From Clostridia bacterium (lineage in GTDB: Bacteria; Bacillota; Clostridia; Christensenellales; CAG-1252), in assembly GCA_016296985.1 (NCBI GenBank), contig JAEDHM010000045.1, positions 1-10,131 on the forward strand: DNA of 10,131 nt, given 5' to 3'. The translations under genes were made by a program, and so were the position numbers. This document shows, piece by piece, positions 7,155 through 10,131 of this stretch. Numbering within the stretch: position 1 is the stretch's first letter; every line of letters begins with the position of its first letter. The notes under the pieces were generated by a model. That model was not told the DNA's origin. It was given only the letters and a program-made list of their open reading frames with translations, and made no database searches.

Positions 7155-8936
7155 CTACCATAATAATTTTTTTTCTTTCTTTTCATAATTGAAATGCTTT
7201 GATAAAAAGTCCTCGCAAGCCTCTCGCTCCACCACCTCTTTATCCCAACTACTCGCCACGTACTGAGCAATGGCAAGGGCCATAACAAGGTCGTCGTGAC
7301 ACCCCTTGTCCGCTTCTCCTCTGCCGTTTTTGCCTCTGACGAAGGTAAGCATCTCCCTCAAGGTCTCCTTGTCGCACTCAATAGAACTGTCCTCGCGAAA
7401 CAATGCGATAAGATTACCGATTATCAAGGGGCGAGTCTTGAGATTTGTTTCAAACCCAACCTGCCTTTGCCCTTCCCCTCGCTCACGCCTGAAAAGGTTT
7501 GGATAGGACAAACTTTCAAGCTGTCGAGCAGACAGGGTGCTATAGTTGGTTTCCACCGCGATTAAAGCGTCGTTATAGGTTTTACCAAGACAATAAAGCT
7601 GATCGGCGTACAAGTCCTCGTCAAGGTGTTTTACCCGAAGGGTAGCCACCGTCTTTCGTGTTTTGCAGTCCACAACTTTTGCGGTAAAAAAATCTTCTCC
7701 AAGCCCGGCAGTGTCGCAACCCATTACGTAGCCACGGCTTTTCACTCCCCCCGAAACCTTCTCTTTGACAGGCAAAGAATGCAGGACTATCATCCCTTTT
7801 TCATCCTCTTGAAATCGAATATCCCATATATAGGGCGCTCCGAATTCGTCGTATGCTTTAAGGTACCTAAAATCTCCCCTTACCCCTTTTTCCTCGCTCT
7901 CCGAAAGTCGTTTGAGCAATTCTTCCTTATCAAACAAACATTCACTACTTCCCACAAAGGCATCCTCGGGACTGCAAGGATACTCTTGCTTCAGCATGTT
8001 TTTGTCCAAATAGCTTTGATATTTTCTCGCATACCAAGCGAGTTGATAATCGTCAAGGCCTTCCCCCTTCAAAAATTCAAGCCTTGTCTTAAGCCATTTG
8101 TCCTTGGTTTCAAGATAGGACAAGTCCTTTTCTCGATATTCAGCGGTTTGCCACCAGCGGTAAAACAAATTGATACACGAACCGCTATCCCACAAGGCTT
8201 TAGCATCGTTAAAGCCGTTTGCAGTAGTTTCATAAACCACCACGCTTCCCTTTGCCGTTGCTTCCAACAAACTACCCTGCAACCGTCCAAGGTCAACGGT
8301 GTAAAAGGCAACCTCTGAAAGGTGTAGGAAATTAAGCGTCCTGCTTCGCCCCACGTCATCGCTTGCAACGGCTACACGCCAACTACTGTTGAGGTTGTCG
8401 AAAAACAACTCTTTGGCGCTGTTGTATTTCTCGTGAGGTTTCAAAAGGGAAGGTAGATTGTTATAAATCCTCTTCGCCTTGTCGTTGAAAATTGAAACCG
8501 AGTTATCTCCGCAGTCAGCAACGGTAAGACCTGCAAAGTTTTTCGTAACAAGACTGTAGGCAAGTTGTATGGCGGTAATCAGTGAAGTAAAACCTTGTTG
8601 CCTTCCCTTCAAAATGAAGTAGGGTTTTTCCCCTCCTCTCTCCCGAAACACCCTTAAAAAGTCTTTTTGCACCTCGTTTAGAAAGAAAGGCAAGGTTTTT
8701 TTATTTTTGTCCACCACGGTAAAGGCGGATTGAATCAAGCAAGTTGGATCTTCCTTTATCTCCTTTAAAATATTGGGATTTGAAAGAGCCTTTTCAAAGG
8801 CCAAGCGTACAAATTCTCTATCTTTTCTCATATTCCCCGTCCTCTCAAACAAGGACCGTCGGGCCTCTTCTATATCTTTTACGCTTTCAATCTTTCTTCC
8901 CTCAGTCAAGGAAATCTTCAAGTCTAAGTCCACCAT
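7155..8936 (-). CDS. terL: Terminase large subunit (packaging ATPase and nuclease)
   Basis: This 593-residue motor docks on the portal, drives DNA into the procapsid by ATP hydrolysis and cuts the concatemer. The ATPase domain has a deviant Walker A, KGRQQGFTS (110-118), with the lysine at its start. It also has a Walker B-like LNFLHLSEVA (201-210) with E208 as the likely catalytic base, and YETTAN (235-240) as the coupling motif. The RNase H-like nuclease domain shows D408 in GCDTAG, E462 in VETNYS and D548-D549 in CHDDLVMA. All expected acidic residues are present and the length is normal. The start is uncertain by one codon: AGGAGG lies 3 bases before the ATG at 8936 but 6 before an immediately following GTG at 8933. 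The gene overlaps the upstream small gene by 35 bases, which suggests coupled translation. Confidence 0.92.
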   Translation of the reverse strand: MVDLDLKISLTEGRKIESVKDIEEARRSLFERTGNMRKDREFVRLAFEKALSNPNILKEIKEDPTCLIQSAFTVVDKNKKTLPFFLNEVQKDFLRVFRERGGEKPYFILKGRQQGFTSLITAIQLAYSLVTKNFAGLTVADCGDNSVSIFNDKAKRIYNNLPSLLKPHEKYNSAKELFFDNLNSSWRVAVASDDVGRSRTLNFLHLSEVAFYTVDLGRLQGSLLEATAKGSVVVYETTANGFNDAKALWDSGSCINLFYRWWQTAEYREKDLSYLETKDKWLKTRLEFLKGEGLDDYQLAWYARKYQSYLDKNMLKQEYPCSPEDAFVGSSECLFDKEELLKRLSESEEKGVRGDFRYLKAYDEFGAPYIWDIRFQEDEKGMIVLHSLPVKEKVSGGVKSRGYVMGCDTAGLGEDFFTAKVVDCKTRKTVATLRVKHLDEDLYADQLYCLGKTYNDALIAVETNYSTLSARQLESLSYPNLFRRERGEGQRQVGFETNLKTRPLIIGNLIALFREDSSIECDKETLREMLTFVRGKNGRGEADKGCHDDLVMALAIAQYVASSWDKEVVEREACEDFLSKHFNYEKKEKKLLW

Positions 8937-9225
8937 CCTCCTCCTTTTTAGGCAACAGCTTGTCGCTTACCGCCGAGGCAAGGCTGGTCAGTTCTGAAAT
9001 CTTAACCTGCCCCAAACTCTTCAAGGCGGAAGTAAGATCATTCACCTCCTTTTTGGTAATATCACCAAAATCCCCCTCTTTTGTCTTCTCCACCAAAACC
9101 CCAAGGATTTTGTCCAACTCCTCTTCGGCCCTAAGCACCTGTCCTATCCTAAGCCTAAGCACCGCCAAGGTATCTTCCAAAATCTCGTTACACAAGGTTT
9201 CAACTTCACTTTTCCTCTTTTTCAC
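8902..9225 (-). CDS. Putative small terminase subunit (TerL-upstream helical protein)
   Basis: This is the first gene of the late operon: 107 residues, almost entirely helical and charged. It ends in an acidic tail (KKEEDGGLRLEDFLD). A small terminase subunit, which recognises the packaging site and feeds TerL, is expected in exactly this place. However, I see no helix-turn-helix in the N-terminus, so the assignment rests on position, size and helical content. The start is GTG at 9225, with AGGGGG eight bases upstream on the mRNA. Its 3' end overlaps the start of terL by 35 bases in another frame. The alternative is an unrelated small late protein, with the true recognition subunit either elsewhere or absent. 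Confidence 0.55.
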   Translation of the reverse strand: MKKRKSEVETLCNEILEDTLAVLRLRIGQVLRAEEELDKILGVLVEKTKEGDFGDITKKEVNDLTSALKSLGQVKISELTSLASAVSDKLLPKKEEDGGLRLEDFLD

Positions 9226-9248
9226 AACTTTTGCCCCCTTTTATTTTT

Positions 9249-9354
9249 GCCAAGTTACTTGTCGCAATTAAATAATAGCCAAGTTGATTGGAGTTTGTCA
9301 AGTGGTAAAAGTCATTTTTTTTGGCAAAAATGCCCTTTTGACACCAAAATTGGC
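9249..9354. repeat. Mirror-symmetric array of four TTGGC elements (putative repressor operators)
   Basis: TTGGC occurs on the minus strand at 9249-9253 and 9278-9282, and on the plus strand at 9321-9325 and 9350-9354. Each pair is offset by exactly 29 bp, and the whole set is symmetric about 9301.5. Three copies extend to TTGGCAAAAA. All four read CA-N6-TTGGC, and the two minus-strand sites share CAA-N2-AACTTGGC. Further TTGG copies lie at 9361 (TTGGTC) and 9381 (TTGGAC). The left pair covers the late promoter. Binding by the adjacent repressor is inferred. Confidence 0.6.
9272..9301 (-). promoter_or_regulatory. Sigma-70-type late promoter driving the packaging/structural operon
   Basis: On the minus strand, TTGACA (9301-9296) and TATTAT (9277-9272) are separated by 18 bases, close to consensus. 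Transcription would start near 9265, giving a leader of about 40 bases before the GTG at 9225. One CCAA-N5-TTGG element (9279-9291) lies inside the -35/-10 spacer. A CAAGTTACTTG inverted repeat (9251-9261) lies just after the predicted start. Both are ideal places for a repressor to block initiation. The promoter is read from sequence alone. Confidence 0.7.
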
Positions 9355-9395
9355 AAAAAATTGGTCAAATGGGAAAATAATTGGACATATTAGGG

Positions 9396-9401
9396 TATAA
9401 T
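9396..9401 (+). promoter_or_regulatory. -10 box of the repressor promoter
   Basis: A perfect TATAAT lies about 75 bases upstream of the repressor ATG, giving a leader of roughly 68 bases if transcription starts near 9408. No recognisable -35 is found 16-18 bases upstream, where the sequence is GGGAAAATAA. This suggests a weak promoter or one that needs an activator. TTGG elements at 9361 and 9381 flank or overlap the region, so autoregulation is plausible. Confidence 0.5.
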
Positions 9402-9421
9402 GTGTGGTAAAATGAAAATAT

Positions 9422-9469
9422 AGAAAGGACTTAGCCCAAAAAAATCGTATTCACCTTTCTTAAAAGGAG
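9422..9469 (+). promoter_or_regulatory. Leader with alternative hairpins over the repressor's ribosome site
   Basis: CCTTT (9454-9458) can pair with AAAGG (9463-9467) around a CTTA loop, hiding part of the AAGGAG that serves the repressor ATG at 9476. The same pyrimidine stretch, CCTTTCT (9454-9460), is also a perfect complement of AGAAAGG at 9422-9428, so the two pairings exclude each other. The stems are short, and a regulatory function is only a suggestion. Confidence 0.35.
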
Positions 9470-9475
9470 AAAATT

Positions 9476-10075
9476 ATGAGAAACAATCGCATTGCCCAAC
9501 TTAGAAAGGAAAAGGGGTTGACACAGCAAGCCTTGGCAAATTTGCTCGGTCTGCAACGAAGTGCCCTCAGTAATTATGAATCTGACATAAGCGTACCCGA
9601 CCTTACAATCGCCGCAAAAATCGCAAGGTTTTTCAGCGTAAGCGTTGAATATCTTTTTGGCAAAAACGAAAATCCCGGCAACACCGTACTTGTACCTATC
9701 TATGGTCGAATTGCAGGCGGTAGCCCCATATACGCCACCGAGGATATTTTAGGATATGAAGAAATCGACCGCGCTTTGGCAGAAGGTCGCGAACTTATGT
9801 GTTTGAAGGTACAGGGAAGATCAATGGAGCCTCGCATTTGCGATGGTGACGTTGCGGTAATCGCTCGCCAACCCGAAGTTGACAATGGCGAAATCGCCGC
9901 AGTTTTGGTAGGAAACGAAGAAGCAACCCTCAAAAAGTTTTCAAAAACTGAAAGCGGAATTATGCTAATCCCCCTAAACACCACTTTCAATCCCCTATTT
10001 TACTCAAAGGAAGAAGTCGCCGACCTTCCCGTTACCGTCCTCGGCAAACTAATCGAACTTAGGGCAAAATTCTAA
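9476..10075 (+). CDS. XRE-family, S24-peptidase repressor (CI/LexA-like)
   Basis: This 199-residue transcriptional repressor probably maintains lysogeny. Residues 5-61 form an XRE helix-turn-helix (RIAQLRKEKGLTQQALANLL, then recognition helix LQRSALSNYESD at 26-37). The C-terminal half is a LexA/UmuD-type self-cleaving domain. The likely scissile pair is A80-G81 in GRIAGGSP, the nucleophile is S116 in GRSMEP, and the general base is K153 in EATLKKF. All catalytic residues are present, so RecA-stimulated self-cleavage during DNA damage is expected. The ATG at 9476 has AAGGAG six bases upstream. It is divergent from the terminase operon across 250 bp that contain symmetric repeats, which makes the late promoter its probable target. 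No terminator is visible in the 56 bp after its stop. A host regulator at the prophage edge is a less likely alternative. Confidence 0.88.
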   Translation: MRNNRIAQLRKEKGLTQQALANLLGLQRSALSNYESDISVPDLTIAAKIARFFSVSVEYLFGKNENPGNTVLVPIYGRIAGGSPIYATEDILGYEEIDRALAEGRELMCLKVQGRSMEPRICDGDVAVIARQPEVDNGEIAAVLVGNEEATLKKFSKTESGIMLIPLNTTFNPLFYSKEEVADLPVTVLGKLIELRAKF

Positions 10076-10131
10076 AAAACAATACTTATCAAGGGATAAA
10101 ATATAAAACCCATCGAGGCAATCACAAAAAG

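Noticed and set aside
7160..7175. A8 run near the terL stop that could allow slippage into the downstream frame, fusing TerL to the coiled-coil protein
   Set aside because: The downstream frame is +1, there is no classical -1 heptamer or stimulatory structure, and the downstream gene has its own good ribosome site. Only transcript slippage could use it, and nothing else supports that.
7133..7288. Longer N-terminal version of the coiled-coil gene, starting within terL
   Set aside because: The extension overlaps terL's coding end and neither upstream ATG has a ribosome site. The ATG at 7132 has GAGGGAG at good spacing.
7626..8318. Long plus-strand open frame (230 codons) inside terL, with others at 740-1330 and 8744-9271
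   Set aside because: They lie opposite well-supported phage genes, have no ribosome site, show no coherent domain and look like complement-strand shadows.
9338..9343. Perfect plus-strand TTGACA that could be the repressor's -35
   Set aside because: No -10-like hexamer lies 15-19 bases downstream (that stretch reads AATTGGTCAAAT), and it is 52 bases from the TATAAT at 9396.
9400..9423. Tiny leader peptides upstream of the repressor (ATG at 9400 and at 9412, both ending at the TAG at 9421-9423)
   Set aside because: The first overlaps the -10 box and would not be in the transcript. The second is three codons long with no ribosome site.

Overview
The window is one end of an integrated or assembled temperate phage. 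A late operon for packaging and head/tail assembly runs leftward on the minus strand from about 9225 to beyond position 1. An XRE/S24 (CI/LexA-type) repressor runs rightward from 9476. The host is probably a Bacillota/Clostridia bacterium. This is an inference from AAGGAGG-type ribosome sites before most genes, AT-rich leaders, and phage proteins that resemble those of clostridial prophages. No host gene is present to confirm it.

In transcription order (right to left) the minus-strand genes are: a putative small terminase subunit or TerL-upstream helical protein (8902-9225), large terminase (7155-8936), a 63-residue coiled-coil protein (6941-7132), P22-type portal (5207-6937), scaffold (4452-5198), HK97-fold coat protein (3574-4416), a small beta-rich head-associated protein (3184-3561), a gp4-like head-tail adaptor (2506-3132) and a large beta-propeller nozzle/DNA-stabilisation protein (32-2509). 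The last bases (1-16) hold the ribosome site of a further gene that starts just outside the window. Apart from the coiled-coil and beta-rich insertions, this is the P22 order: terS, terL, portal, scaffold, coat, gp4, gp10. It indicates a short-tailed virion assembled around a scaffold, with no prohead protease gene. Gaps are 0-50 bp and several genes overlap, so this is a single polycistronic unit.

The 250-bp divergent region (9226-9475) carries a near-consensus sigma-70 promoter facing the late operon, a perfect -10 box facing the repressor, and four TTGGC elements placed in exact mirror symmetry (two per strand, each pair 29 bp apart). These are the best candidates for repressor operators. 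The unusual aspect is that an apparently SOS-cleavable repressor sits directly across from terminase, with no early genes between them, so lysogeny may be held by direct repression of the late promoter. Two RNA elements also stand out: a strong hairpin before the adaptor gene, and a short hairpin over the repressor's ribosome site.

No tRNA, CRISPR, integrase, insertion sequence or att site was seen. The 56 bp after the repressor (10076-10131) hold nothing recognisable, including no terminator.
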